64,000 nt of DNA from Indibacter alkaliphilus LW1 (GCF_000295935.2 NZ_ALWO02000037.1:150259-214258), one strand, 5' to 3'; positions 19,336 to 29,277 are shown, counted from the stretch's first letter. A program made the numbers and translations. The notes: generated from the sequence alone by a model not told the origin.

Positions 19336-20790
19336 TTATATCCACCCTCCACCAAGGGCCAAGTAAAGTCTGACATTTGTTTGAAGCTGAGACTTTTTGA
19401 GCTCTATCAATTCGATTTCTGACTGCAAAGCCCTGCTTTGCGCGTTGAGTACTTCCAGGTAATCCGCATAACCAACTCTAAACATGATATTGGAATTATC
19501 CACAGATCTTTTCTGCACCTCGACCTCGTAAGATTTGAGCTGCAATTGCTCATCATATGTCCTAAACTCATTGATCAAATTCAGAATTTCGAGATAGCTT
19601 TTGAAAACAGTTTGTTCGTATTCCAAAATGGCTATTTTCTGAGAAGCTTTAGCAGTTTCCATTTCCATTCTGATCTTGTTCCTATTAAAAACCGGTGCTG
19701 TCAACCCTGCCCCTAGTTGATAAACCATGGATGCAGGGCTGAAGAACAATTTTCCAAAATCAAAAGCATTAAAGCCTGCCATTCCACCTAAATTTATACT
19801 GGGGAAAAAAGCCGCCCTGGCAGCGTTCAAATCTGCCTTGGATGCTATAAGTTCTCTTTCGGCCATTCGGATATCAGGCCTCATCCGGAGAAGGTCAGCA
19901 GGTACTCCAAAAGCTACCAACTCAGTATTTTCAAAAGCAGTATCCAGTACAGTCCTTTCATGCTCCATCACATAGCCGCCCAACAAGCGCGTGAGCTGAA
20001 GTTCCGTGGTTCTCATTTCCCTTTGTCTTTCAATCAATAAGGCTTTGGAATTGAGCATCAATGCCTCAAATTGATCTACAGCCAATTGGTTTTCTTTACC
20101 AGACTCCTTCAGGTCTTTAGATAAATTCACCGCTTTTTCCTGCAGCTCTATATTTGAGGTTAAAATCCTAAGCTCCTCATCCAAAGCCACAAGCTGGTAA
20201 TAATGCAAAACAACCTCTCCTATCAACCAGGTTTTGACATGATTGGCCATTTCTTCAGAGGCTAAATACCTTTCAAATGCAGCCCTTTTTCTGTTTTTTA
20301 ATTTTCCCCAAACATCAATTTCCCAATTGAATTGGGCACCGAGAATAAAATCTCTGTAAGGATCAGGTATCAACTTGTCTTCTGGTACGGTAGGGGAAAG
20401 ATTGGAATCAGTATTCCCTACTCCATCCATGGTATACTCTCCAAATCTCCTCGACATTGCACCTGCAATACCATTGATTTCAGGTAGTAAACTTCCCCTT
20501 GCTATACCTAAGTTTGCCCGTGCAATTCTGATTTTTTCCAGAGTTTTCAGGTTATCCTGGTTATTTTCTAAAGCTACCCTGATCAAAGATTTTAAGTTTG
20601 GATCTTCAAAGTAGTTCTCCCAATTGATCATGGCTACATTTAGACTTGACTCTGCTTCAAGGGATTCATTTAGGTAATTTCCCGGAAGGTCTTCCAAATG
20701 CGGTGTGGACACTTCAGCTACCTTGCAGGATGCAAACAAATGAACCAACACCAATGCAATACCTAATTTTGATTGAAATAATGTTTTCAT
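19336..20790 (-). CDS. RND efflux outer-membrane lipoprotein (TolC/NodT family)
   Basis: Outer-membrane channel subunit of 484 residues. The signal ends in a lipobox LFASC, with C22 lipidated. It shows the paired OEP repeats of this family (LIRVALENNQDNLKTLEKIRIARANLG early, and the GYADYLEVLNAQ segment near 440). It would complete a tripartite drug or toxic-compound exporter with the two upstream genes. It overlaps the transporter gene by 4 bp (ATGA). Confidence 0.93.
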   Translation of the reverse strand: MKTLFQSKLGIALVLVHLFASCKVAEVSTPHLEDLPGNYLNESLEAESSLNVAMINWENYFEDPNLKSLIRVALENNQDNLKTLEKIRIARANLGIARGSLLPEINGIAGAMSRRFGEYTMDGVGNTDSNLSPTVPEDKLIPDPYRDFILGAQFNWEIDVWGKLKNRKRAAFERYLASEEMANHVKTWLIGEVVLHYYQLVALDEELRILTSNIELQEKAVNLSKDLKESGKENQLAVDQFEALMLNSKALLIERQREMRTTELQLTRLLGGYVMEHERTVLDTAFENTELVAFGVPADLLRMRPDIRMAERELIASKADLNAARAAFFPSINLGGMAGFNAFDFGKLFFSPASMVYQLGAGLTAPVFNRNKIRMEMETAKASQKIAILEYEQTVFKSYLEILNLINEFRTYDEQLQLKSYEVEVQKRSVDNSNIMFRVGYADYLEVLNAQSRALQSEIELIELKKSQLQTNVRLYLALGGGWI

Positions 20791-23700
20791 GATGCTGTAA
20801 CTGGTTTTGATTTCTCGACTGATTTTTCTTTAATCTTGGATCCAATGGTTTCAAATACCACAAACAATCCAGGGATCAAAAACACCCCTATTAAAGTCCC
20901 TATCAACATTCCCCCAGCGGCGGCAGTACCTATGGTCCTATTCCCTATCGCTCCTGCACCACTAGCGATTGTCAAAGGAATCAAGCCAGAAATAAACGCA
21001 AAAGAAGTCATCAAAATAGGTCTAAGCCTTTCCACTCCCCCATTGACGGCTGACTTCAAAATTGAGTAACCCCTTTTCCTATTTTGTAAAGCAATCTCAA
21101 TGATCAGGATGGCATTTTTTCCCAATAGTCCAATGAGCATGACCAAGGACACCTGAGCATAAATATTATTTTCCAATCCGGTAATTTTGAGAAATAGAAA
21201 AGAACCGAAAATCCCTGCCGGTAGGGATAGTATTACTGGTAGGGGAAGGAAATAACTTTCATACTGAGCAGCCAAAAGTAGATAAACGAAAACCAAACAT
21301 ATCAGGAAGATGTAAACTGCCTGATTTCCTGAAGCAATCTGCTCTCTGGTAATTCCAGACCAATCTATATCATATCCTCTCGGGAGAGTTTTCAAGGCCA
21401 CATCCTCCACGGCTTTAATTGCATCACCCGAGGAATAGCCTTCAGCAGCATCACCATTGACCATTGCCGAGGTAAACATGTTGTATCTGGTAATTTGCTC
21501 AGGACCATAAACCCTTTCCATGCTGAGAAAATTGGAATACGGTACCATTTGTCCCCTGGAGTTTTTGGTGTACATATTCAGAATGGATTCTGGCGACGTC
21601 CTGAATTCAGGAGATGCTTGTATCATGATTTTATACATCTGCCCATACCTGATAAAATTACTGGAATAGTAACTTCCTACGTAGCTCTGAAGGGTTTCCA
21701 TCGCATCCACCACAGACACCCCAAGTTTTGCTGCCTTGTCGTGGTCTACGAGCAATTGATATTGGGGAAAATTGGCTTCAAAACTGGTAAATACCTCTTT
21801 CAGCTCCGGTCTGTTATTGAGCTCTTCCACAAAAGACTGGGATATTTCAGCAGTTTTTTCAAGGGAACCACCTGTTTTGTCCTGAAGTCTCAGTTCAAAT
21901 CCTGATGCATTTCCAAAGCCTGGAACCGGAGGGGGAGCAAAAAACTGAATTTCAGCTCCTTTGATATGTGCAACTCTTTTCTGGTAATCTCCGATCAATT
22001 GATTTACGCTTCTGTCCCTATCTCCCCAATCTACCAAATTGACCATCCCCATTCCATAGGAAGCTCCGGCAGTTTCTGTTAGCAAACTATAACCTGCAAG
22101 TGTGGAAATTGTCTCCACCTCCTCCAAAGGTAGAAGGCTGGCCTGAACCTGATCCATGATTTCTGAAGTCCTTTCCACAGTGGCACCGGGAGGGGTAGTC
22201 ACGTTTACATAAATCATCCCTTGGTCTTCATTTGGAATAAAACCAGTGGGAACTACGGCCATACCCCCATAAGTCAAGACCAAAAACAAAAACAAAACTC
22301 CAAGAGTAACAGTCCTTCTGTGGGCAATAAGGTTTAATATATTTGAATATTTGCGTGAAAGGAGATCATATTTTTGGTTGAATTGATAAAAGAACTTCTG
22401 GAGCAAGCCTTTCTTGGGGTTATGTTCTACATCTGATGGCTTCAGCAACATGGCACATAATGCAGGTGATAAGGTCAATGCATTGATTCCTGAGATCACG
22501 ATAGCGATGGCCAATGTCAATGAAAACTGCCTGTAAAAGATCCCCACAGGACCGGACAAAAAGCTCACCGGTACAAACACAGCTGACATCACCAAGGTAA
22601 TTGCTACTATGGCCCCGCCAATTTCTTTCATGGCGGCAATGGTCGCATCCATGGCGTTCATCTTGAGTTCATGCATTTTCACATGGACTGCTTCCACTAC
22701 CACTATGGCATTGTCCACCACAATCCCAATGGCCAATACCAAGGCAAACAAGGTCAATAGGTTGATAGAAAATCCAAACAGTTGCATAAAGAAGAAAGTC
22801 CCAATTAAGGATACCGGTACTGCTATCGCAGGAATAAGGGTTGACCTGAAGTCCTGCAAGAAAATAAACACTACAAGTGATACTAATAAGAAGGCTTCAA
22901 TCAAGGTTTTGATTACCTCAAAAATCGAAGCATCCAAAAACCTGGAAACATCATAGGAAACATTGTACTCCAATCCAGGGGGAAATGAACTTTCCTGAAG
23001 CTCTTCCATTTTGTCCTTTATATTCTGGATGACCTCTTTGGCATTTGAGCCAGGCCTTTGCTTGATCATTATGGATGCTGAAGGCCTTCCATCAGTCATG
23101 GAAACCATATTGTAATCCTGAGAATCAAACTGAACTTCAGCAACATCTTTAAGTTTGAGCAGTGAACCATCAGGAAGTGACTTCAGCGTGATATTTTCAA
23201 TATCTTCTTCTTGGTTGAACTTCCCCGTGTATTTGAGGACATACTGAAGGGCCTGTGGATCCCTATCAGAGGAAATTCCTGATTTCCCAGGTGCGGCTTC
23301 CACATTTTGATTTCGAATGGCCTCTGTCACATCCTGAGGGGTCAATCCATAAGCCACCAACCTGTCCGGGTTGAGCCATACTCTCATTGCGTAATCCCGG
23401 GAACCCATGATTTGGGCGAAGCCCACCCCATCAATCCTTTTCAGCTCAGGCAGTATATTGATATCAGCAAAGTTGAAAACAAATTTTTCGTCTTGAGTAC
23501 TGTCTGAAGTCATCAGATTGAGGTACAAAAGCATAGAGTTAACCTCCTTCTCTGTCTGTACGCCAGCCCGGATTACTTCCTCCGGCAATTCATCCAAAAC
23601 AGTAGCCACACGGTTTTGAACATTTACAGCCGCTTGATCGGGATCAGTTCCTACTTCAAAAACAATGTTGATCAGTGATATTCCATCATTTGTATTAACT

Positions 23701-23939
23701 GAAGTCATGTAACTCATCCCCGGCACTCCATTGATGGCCCTTTCCAGAGGTGTGGCAACAGCCTTGGCCAAAACCTCTGCATTGGCTCCGGTATATTTGG
23801 CTGTTACCGTAACTGCCGGCGGTACAATTTCAGGGAATTGGGTGATTGGCAGAGAAGTCAATGACAAAAGCCCTAATAAGGTGATGAAAACCGAAATCAC
23901 TGTGGAAAGTATCGGCCTTTTGATAAATAGTTCTAGCAT
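20787..23939 (-). CDS. RND efflux transporter permease (HAE1/AcrB type)
   Basis: Inner-membrane proton-driven drug antiporter of 1050 residues, the normal AcrB length. It starts MLELFIKRPILSTVISVFITLLG and shows twelve expected hydrophobic segments and large periplasmic loops. The TM10 lysine is present in GLLGKNAILIIE. In TM4 the proton-relay pair that is DD in AcrB reads DN (GIVVDNAIVVVE). I believe DN occurs in other Bacteroidota homologues, so it is not evidence of inactivity. Thirteen bases downstream of the adaptor gene. Substrates unknown. Confidence 0.95.
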   Translation of the reverse strand: MLELFIKRPILSTVISVFITLLGLLSLTSLPITQFPEIVPPAVTVTAKYTGANAEVLAKAVATPLERAINGVPGMSYMTSVNTNDGISLINIVFEVGTDPDQAAVNVQNRVATVLDELPEEVIRAGVQTEKEVNSMLLYLNLMTSDSTQDEKFVFNFADINILPELKRIDGVGFAQIMGSRDYAMRVWLNPDRLVAYGLTPQDVTEAIRNQNVEAAPGKSGISSDRDPQALQYVLKYTGKFNQEEDIENITLKSLPDGSLLKLKDVAEVQFDSQDYNMVSMTDGRPSASIMIKQRPGSNAKEVIQNIKDKMEELQESSFPPGLEYNVSYDVSRFLDASIFEVIKTLIEAFLLVSLVVFIFLQDFRSTLIPAIAVPVSLIGTFFFMQLFGFSINLLTLFALVLAIGIVVDNAIVVVEAVHVKMHELKMNAMDATIAAMKEIGGAIVAITLVMSAVFVPVSFLSGPVGIFYRQFSLTLAIAIVISGINALTLSPALCAMLLKPSDVEHNPKKGLLQKFFYQFNQKYDLLSRKYSNILNLIAHRRTVTLGVLFLFLVLTYGGMAVVPTGFIPNEDQGMIYVNVTTPPGATVERTSEIMDQVQASLLPLEEVETISTLAGYSLLTETAGASYGMGMVNLVDWGDRDRSVNQLIGDYQKRVAHIKGAEIQFFAPPPVPGFGNASGFELRLQDKTGGSLEKTAEISQSFVEELNNRPELKEVFTSFEANFPQYQLLVDHDKAAKLGVSVVDAMETLQSYVGSYYSSNFIRYGQMYKIMIQASPEFRTSPESILNMYTKNSRGQMVPYSNFLSMERVYGPEQITRYNMFTSAMVNGDAAEGYSSGDAIKAVEDVALKTLPRGYDIDWSGITREQIASGNQAVYIFLICLVFVYLLLAAQYESYFLPLPVILSLPAGIFGSFLFLKITGLENNIYAQVSLVMLIGLLGKNAILIIEIALQNRKRGYSILKSAVNGGVERLRPILMTSFAFISGLIPLTIASGAGAIGNRTIGTAAAGGMLIGTLIGVFLIPGLFVVFETIGSKIKEKSVEKSKPVTAS

Positions 23940-23951
23940 CTTATGGGAAGT

Positions 23952-25127
23952 TTAAGCTTTGAACAATGTATCGTACACCTCATTTTCAGGAGTCAGTTCA
24001 GGAGAGATTTCCATCCCGTCTTTGACTTGCTGAATACCTTCATAAATGATCCTGTCTCCTTCCTCAAAACCATCCGTAATGTAGAATAGACCAAATCGCT
24101 GCAAAGGCTTGAAGCTTCTGACCCTTACTTTATTTTCCTTATCTACCAAGTACACATAGCTGTAATCCTGGATTTCAAAAGTTGCTTTTTGAGGAATGAG
24201 AAATATGCCCTCCAATTTATCCTCCATCTGCACTTTTCCACTCGCACCATGTTTGATCAATTGATCAGGATTTGGAAACCTAACCCTCAAAGCAATTGAA
24301 CCTGTTCCTCTTTCAAAATCTGCTTCCATGGTCTCAAAAACTCCTTTATGGGGATAAACTTCTCCATCCGAAAGAATCAGGGAAATTTCTTCACTGATAG
24401 AATCAGTACCAACCTTATCTCTCATGTATTGCAGGTACTCATTTTCATTGATCTTGTAATAAGCAAACACCTCTGAGATGTCGGTAATGTTGGTTAATAA
24501 ATCACCAGCAGTAACCAAACTTCCGGTCTTAAACGGAATCCTATCCACAATCCCGTCAAATGGTGCCTTAATAGTGGTATAGGAAAGGCCGGTCCTGGCA
24601 TTTTTCAACATGGATTCAGCCTCGGCGATAGCTGACTCAGCTACTGCTTTTCGGGATTTTGCCAATTCCAACTCAGAGCTTGAGATGATATTTTTTTCCA
24701 CCAAAACTTTGAGTCTGTCAACCTCCAGTTGTGCTCCTTTGGCTTCCGCTTTTGCCTGCAGCAATTTGGCATTTGCTGAGTTGACTATCTCATTAAATTC
24801 ATTTGAGCTCAGCTGGAAAAGGTTTTGTCCTTTTCGGACAAATTGACCTTCATCCACAAAAATTCTATCGACAAAGCCTTCTACTTTGGCCCTGACTTCT
24901 ACAAATTGGACTGCCTGAATATCACATACATAAGTTTTGGGGACATTCACTTCCATTGGTTTTAGCTCCATGATGGGAACTAAAACGGGTTGTGTACTTT
25001 GGTTTTTGCCAGTTCCGCTACTACAAGAAAATAACGTAGACAATAAGACATATAATAATATGTTCATCGTAAAAGCCAAGACAGGGTAAAACCTATCAAA
25101 GCTCACTTTGAAGTAATAATTGTTCAT
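23952..25127 (-). CDS. RND efflux periplasmic adaptor lipoprotein (AcrA/MFP type)
   Basis: Membrane-fusion protein of 391 residues joining the permease to the outer-membrane channel. Lipoyl/hairpin region: VEVRAKVEGFVDRIFVDEGQFVRKG, then a coiled coil of alternating Ala/Leu/Lys/Glu, then the second lipoyl half FDGIVDRIPFKTGSLV. A lipobox STLFSC lies near residue 35. The long start (25127) gives a positively charged n-region (K7, R12) before the hydrophobic run; a shorter ATG at 25067 is possible but lacks charge. First gene of the efflux trio. Confidence 0.92.
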   Translation of the reverse strand: MNNYYFKVSFDRFYPVLAFTMNILLYVLLSTLFSCSSGTGKNQSTQPVLVPIMELKPMEVNVPKTYVCDIQAVQFVEVRAKVEGFVDRIFVDEGQFVRKGQNLFQLSSNEFNEIVNSANAKLLQAKAEAKGAQLEVDRLKVLVEKNIISSSELELAKSRKAVAESAIAEAESMLKNARTGLSYTTIKAPFDGIVDRIPFKTGSLVTAGDLLTNITDISEVFAYYKINENEYLQYMRDKVGTDSISEEISLILSDGEVYPHKGVFETMEADFERGTGSIALRVRFPNPDQLIKHGASGKVQMEDKLEGIFLIPQKATFEIQDYSYVYLVDKENKVRVRSFKPLQRFGLFYITDGFEEGDRIIYEGIQQVKDGMEISPELTPENEVYDTLFKA

Positions 25128-25203
25128 AAAATAAGAGATTTAAATACCTTTTGATGAAAGGCTACTTTGGGTTTTAAAGAGTCTTATGATTAAAAAAGAG
25201 CAC

Positions 25204-25569
25204 TCAGGGTGCGTTCATACTGATAGACTTCCCTACCAGAATCTCTAAACTGGAAAATAATTCTACGGGTATGTATGAAAGAATTTGAGATGGCTTGACC
25301 TCAAGTCTTGTGATACTTAGGAAAAAATCATAAATCCTGAATAATTCAATACGCTGAACTTTGGAAGCAGGTGTAGTTGATGGCCTGGAGATAGAAGTAG
25401 GGAAATCCACATAATCAAAATCAGCCTCATCAAAAAAATGACCTTGATATTCTATTTTTTCTTCAACCTCAAACCCGTCGAAAACAGCTAACACTACGAA
25501 AAACAAAGACAGCAAACAGGCTAAAAACCTGAATTGGCAGGAAAATGCATATCGTAGTTTTTGAATCAT
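25204..25569 (-). CDS. Small membrane-anchored or secreted protein, unknown
   Basis: 121-residue protein with one N-terminal hydrophobic segment (FLACLLSLFFVVLAVF) and an acidic, aromatic stretch after it (FDEADFDYVDF). No recognised family. Same strand as the efflux operon and 76 bp upstream of it. A short hairpin GCAC/GTGC followed by T6 overlaps its stop codon and could terminate or attenuate before the efflux genes. It may be unrelated to efflux. Confidence 0.6.
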   Translation of the reverse strand: MIQKLRYAFSCQFRFLACLLSLFFVVLAVFDGFEVEEKIEYQGHFFDEADFDYVDFPTSISRPSTTPASKVQRIELFRIYDFFLSITRLEVKPSQILSYIPVELFSSLEILVGKSISMNAP

Positions 25570-25686
25570 CGCACAAAATTAACTTTTTTCTCGATATTCA
25601 ATACCCTGTTCAAAAAGATTGCCAATTAAATAAGATTACCCTGTCTGCAATTCTTTCAACTGAATAAGATTTTAGACATTTGTATC

Positions 25687-26622
25687 ATGAATAAAAAAGA
25701 TTTACGGATTGTTTACATGGGTACCCCTGAATTTGCGGTGCCTTCATTGGAAATATTGGTAGAAAATGGCTGGAATGTAGTGGCAGTAATCACGGCTCCT
25801 GACAGACCTAAAGGAAGAGGTCAAAAAATGATCCCTTCACCTGTCAAAGAAGCTGCATTGGAGCACCAGATTCCGGTGTTGCAGCCAAGTAACCTGAAAT
25901 CACCGGAATTTTTGGAAGAGCTTCAATCTTACCGTGCGGATATTCAAGTGGTAGTTGCATTCAGAATGCTCCCGGAAGCTGTCTGGAATATGCCTCCACA
26001 GGGCACATTCAACCTGCACGCTTCCCTCCTGCCTGATTACAGAGGTGCTGCACCGATCAATTGGGCCATCATCAACGGTGAAAAAGAAACTGGCGTGACC
26101 ACATTTTTTCTCAAACATGAAATAGATACAGGAAGTGTTATTTTTCAAGAAAAAGAACCCATTCATCAGGAGGATAACGTGGGATCACTCTACGAAAGAC
26201 TGATGGAACGTGGGTCAAAACTTGTCTTGAAAACCATAGAAGCAGTGGCGCAAGGTACAGTAACCACCACGGTTCAGGATGAAAGCAAATTCAAACATCA
26301 TGCTCCCAAGATCTTTAAAGAGACCTGCCAAATCAACTGGGAAAAACCTGCAATTGACATTCAGAATTTGGTCCGGGGGCTTTCCCCTTATCCTGCTGCT
26401 TGGACGGTGTTGGAAGGAAAAACCTGTAAAGTGTTCCAAACGGAAATATTAGATGAAAATGATCCACATTTAAAACCAGGAGAATTTGAGAGCGACAATA
26501 GGTCATATCTGAAATTTCAAACAGGATCAGGGAAAATTTCAATTTTGGAACTGCAATTGGAAGGCAAGAAAAGAATGAAGCTAGAAGACTTCCTCAGAGG
26601 GTATCAACTGAAAAAAGGATAG
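25687..26622 (+). CDS. fmt: Methionyl-tRNA formyltransferase
   Basis: 311-residue enzyme formylating Met-tRNA(fMet) with 10-formyl-THF for translation initiation. N-terminal formyltransferase domain begins LRIVYMGTPEFAVPSL. The signature FNLHASLLPDYRGAAPINWAI (catalytic His, plus SLLPxxRGAAPI) and the expected Asp in HEIDTGSVIF are present. The C-terminal tRNA-binding OB domain covers about 205-310. Single gene, divergent from the small gene before it, with a large inverted repeat after it. Confidence 0.96.
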   Translation: MNKKDLRIVYMGTPEFAVPSLEILVENGWNVVAVITAPDRPKGRGQKMIPSPVKEAALEHQIPVLQPSNLKSPEFLEELQSYRADIQVVVAFRMLPEAVWNMPPQGTFNLHASLLPDYRGAAPINWAIINGEKETGVTTFFLKHEIDTGSVIFQEKEPIHQEDNVGSLYERLMERGSKLVLKTIEAVAQGTVTTTVQDESKFKHHAPKIFKETCQINWEKPAIDIQNLVRGLSPYPAAWTVLEGKTCKVFQTEILDENDPHLKPGEFESDNRSYLKFQTGSGKISILELQLEGKKRMKLEDFLRGYQLKKG

Positions 26623-26636
26623 TCTTTTTCATTACC

Positions 26637-26702
26637 GACCAATACTCTTTCAAAGCATGATTTTAATCACTCAGCAAAAAGCTTAACAAAAGAGTATTGG
26701 TC
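26637..26702. repeat. 14-bp perfect inverted repeat downstream of fmt
   Basis: GACCAATACTCTTT (26637-26650) and AAAGAGTATTGGTC (26689-26702) are perfect reverse complements separated by 38 nt. No T-run follows immediately, so it is not a classic terminator. It could end or stabilise the fmt mRNA. Confidence 0.75.
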
Positions 26703-26752
26703 AATCCACCCAATTTTTCCTAACTTGTTAAACAAATAATATCGAGCACCTT

Positions 26753-27685
26753 ATGAAAAAATTATGCACGCTTTTATTGGGTATTTTTCTAGTGAATCCC
26801 TTTTTCGCTGAAGCCCAAATTATGAATAGACTGAGAAATGCTGCTGAGCGAGGCGTTAGTAGAGCCATAGAAAAAACGGTAGAGAACGAAGCTGAGAAAT
26901 TGGCTCAAAGACAACTTCAAAAAGCTTTTGCAGGCCTTTATGGCGAAGACGGAATGCCCGGAGTAGACTGGGATAAAGTACTGAGCGGGATCAGTTCAGA
27001 TGTAGAGGTGGCTGATCAATATGACTTTACAGGCTATACCGTATTGGAAATCACTGGCAAAGACAGCAAAGGAAAGGATATGGATCCCATGAAAATGAAA
27101 GCTTTCCTGTCAGAAGATGTTCAGGTCATGGGTATGGAAGTGGATATGGACCAGGGCAAAAAGAAAAAAGAAGATGGAACTGCCATTATGATTTATGATT
27201 TTTCCCGGAATGCTTCCATCATTCTGATGGAAAGTGAAGGAGAAAAGCAACGCATGGCCTATGGCATTGATCTGGTCAAAATATCAGAAGGGATTGAAGT
27301 GGATGAAGAAGATATGCCAGAAGAAGACTTCACATTTACCAAAACAGGAAATACCAAAACCATCAATGGCTATGCATGTGAAGAATTTGTCATGGATTCT
27401 GAAGATGCCAAAGCAAGTTACTGGATAACCCAGCAACCTATCAAAGGGAATAATACTTTCTGGGGCAATGAAAACCCATTCCTTACTTCAAAAATGAAAA
27501 GTAAAAACCAATCTTACTTCAGTGACCTACCTAAGGGAAACTTGATGGAAATGTATTATGAAAGTAAGGTTGATAAAAGTATTGTAGACATGAAAGTCAT
27601 TGAAATCAATGACAATCAAAAACAGGTATTCAAAATGAGTGATTACCCGAGTGTGTTTGCAGGTATGCAGGCAGCTAATGATTGA
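26753..27685 (+). CDS. Secreted DUF4412-like protein
   Basis: 310-residue protein with a Sec signal (MKKLCTLLLGIFLVNPFFAEAQ). The C-terminal half has FTKTGNTKTINGYACEEFVM, the pattern of DUF4412 proteins common in Bacteroidota. The N-terminal part is an Ala/Arg/Glu-rich helix (NRLRNAAERGVSRAIEKTV). Role unknown, probably periplasmic. Monocistronic, with a strong terminator at 27706. Confidence 0.8.
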   Translation: MKKLCTLLLGIFLVNPFFAEAQIMNRLRNAAERGVSRAIEKTVENEAEKLAQRQLQKAFAGLYGEDGMPGVDWDKVLSGISSDVEVADQYDFTGYTVLEITGKDSKGKDMDPMKMKAFLSEDVQVMGMEVDMDQGKKKKEDGTAIMIYDFSRNASIILMESEGEKQRMAYGIDLVKISEGIEVDEEDMPEEDFTFTKTGNTKTINGYACEEFVMDSEDAKASYWITQQPIKGNNTFWGNENPFLTSKMKSKNQSYFSDLPKGNLMEMYYESKVDKSIVDMKVIEINDNQKQVFKMSDYPSVFAGMQAAND

Positions 27686-27705
27686 ACTTAAACAAGTTTT
27701 TACTT

Positions 27706-27742
27706 ATCCCGAGCAGGAAACACCCTGTTCGGGATTTTTTTT
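27706..27742 (+). terminator. Intrinsic terminator after the DUF4412 gene
   Basis: Stem ATCCCGAGCAGG / CCTGTTCGGGAT (one G-T), loop AAACAC, T8 tail. Confidence 0.92.
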
Positions 27743-27791
27743 GTCAATCTACAGATAGTAGTATTATATTGTAGATCTAAATCTGAATATT

Positions 27792-28292
27792 TTGAAAATA
27801 TCCATCATTGTAGCAAAAGCCAACAACAATGCCATAGGCAAGAACAATCAGTTGATTTGGAAACTATCCTCTGATCTGAAACTATTCAAAAAGATCACTT
27901 CTGGTCATTACATTATCATGGGCAGAAAAACCTATGAATCAGTCGGGAAACCCCTACCCAATAGAACATCTATAGTAATCACCAGAAATCCGGAGTTCCA
28001 ACTCCCTGATGGGCATATAGTCTGTCACTCCCTTCAGGAGGCCATTCAATTGTGCATTGGAAAACATTTGAATCAGGTTTTTATCATTGGAGGAGCTGAA
28101 ATCTACAAACAGGGTCTTGAATTGAGTGATGAATTATTGGTGACAGAGGTAAATGCTAGCCCTGAGGCCGATGTATTTTTCCCTCCTATTGATCCTTCCA
28201 AATGGAAAAAGGTATCTTCAGAATCTTATAGAAAAGATGATAAAAATGAATTTGACTTTGACTTTGTGACTTACAAAAGGATAAAAAAATGA
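27792..28292 (+). CDS. folA: Dihydrofolate reductase
   Basis: 166-residue NADPH-dependent reductase of dihydrofolate. Typical start ISIIVAKANNNAIGKNNQLIWKL, then the DLKLFKKITSGH and IIMGRKTYESVG motifs and FIIGGAEIYKQ. The start codon is TTG at 27792. No in-frame ATG gives the conserved N-terminal strand, so TTG is accepted. The stop overlaps the ATG of the following SDR gene by 4 bp (ATGA). Confidence 0.95.
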   Translation: MKISIIVAKANNNAIGKNNQLIWKLSSDLKLFKKITSGHYIIMGRKTYESVGKPLPNRTSIVITRNPEFQLPDGHIVCHSLQEAIQLCIGKHLNQVFIIGGAEIYKQGLELSDELLVTEVNASPEADVFFPPIDPSKWKKVSSESYRKDDKNEFDFDFVTYKRIKK

Positions 28293-29074
28293 GCCGGAAA
28301 ATTGTATGGATCACAGGAGCGACATCGGGTATAGGGGAAGCCTTAGCCAAACTTTACCTTTCAAAAGGTCATCAAATTATCGTTTCTGCAAGAAAAGTAG
28401 AGCTCTTGGAAAAAATCAAAACTGAAAGTAGGTCTCCTAAGGATGTTTTTGTTTTGCCATTGGATTTGAACGATTCAAACGGGATGAAAGAAAAAGTGAA
28501 GGCAGCTACCCAGGCCTTTGGAAGGGTTGATATACTCATCAACAATGGTGGTATCAGTCAAAGGTCACTTGCTGCGGAAACCAGTTTGGAAGTAGATAGA
28601 AAAATAATGGAAGTGAATTTTTTTGGAACTGTGGCACTCAGCAAAGCCCTACTTCCTCATTTTATCGACAAGAAATCCGGGCATTTTGGAGTAGTCAGCA
28701 GTTTGGTTGGGAAATTTGGCTCACCTTACCGAACAGCTTATGCCGCCAGCAAACATGCATTGCATGGATTCTTTGACTCACTTAGGGCTGAGCATTTTAA
28801 AGACAATATAGGTGTAACCATGATCTGTCCAGGTTTTATCAAAACCAATGTTTCTATTAATGCTTTAACAGGCAATGGCAGTCCGCTCAAAGAAATGGAT
28901 GATGCCCAAGCCAAAGGGATGTCTGCTGAGGATTGTGCATGGCAGATTTACAAAGCCATTGAGTCTAAAAAAGAAGAGGTTTTGATTGGCGGTAAAGAAA
29001 AATATGCTGTTTACCTTAAGAGACTATTCCCTTCTGTATTTTCCAGAATACTTCGAAAAGCAAAAGTGAGGTAG
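28289..29074 (+). CDS. Short-chain dehydrogenase/reductase
   Basis: 261-residue NAD(P)-dependent oxidoreductase of the classical SDR family. Cofactor motif TGATSGIGEA at the N-terminus, NNGG in place of NNAG, catalytic Ser in VVSSLVG and YxxxK in YAASKHA. Substrate unknown. Translationally coupled to folA by ATGA. The C-terminal basic tail (RILRKAKVR) resembles membrane-associated SDRs. Confidence 0.92.
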   Translation: MSRKIVWITGATSGIGEALAKLYLSKGHQIIVSARKVELLEKIKTESRSPKDVFVLPLDLNDSNGMKEKVKAATQAFGRVDILINNGGISQRSLAAETSLEVDRKIMEVNFFGTVALSKALLPHFIDKKSGHFGVVSSLVGKFGSPYRTAYAASKHALHGFFDSLRAEHFKDNIGVTMICPGFIKTNVSINALTGNGSPLKEMDDAQAKGMSAEDCAWQIYKAIESKKEEVLIGGKEKYAVYLKRLFPSVFSRILRKAKVR

Positions 29075-29159
29075 ATGATCTTTAAATTGGATTTACGATT
29101 TACGAGGCTTTTTCTGATTTCAAACTGCTTCAAGTTACTTGTTTCAAATTTACTTTCTG

Positions 29160-29188
29160 ACCTCCAAGGTTTTTAAAACCTCAGAGGT
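29160..29188. repeat. Interspersed palindromic element
   Basis: ACCTC..AGGTTTT/AAAACCT..GAGGT imperfect palindrome in the 203-bp gap 29075-29277. The gap also holds a short GATTTACGATTTACGA direct repeat and AT-rich pyrimidine-biased sequence. From memory, similar palindromes are frequent between genes in Bacteroidota. Confidence 0.45.
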
Positions 29189-29277
29189 ACATATCTCATT
29201 AAGTTATCTTTAATTGTTTCCTTGTCTCGGTATTTGCTTCTCCTATCTCGATTCTATCATCTAATCTCTCGCTTCTT

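Noticed and set aside
20787-23939. Inactive RND pump because TM4 reads DN instead of DD
   Set aside because: The TM10 lysine and all other motifs are intact and the DN form is, as far as I recall, common in homologues of this phylum.
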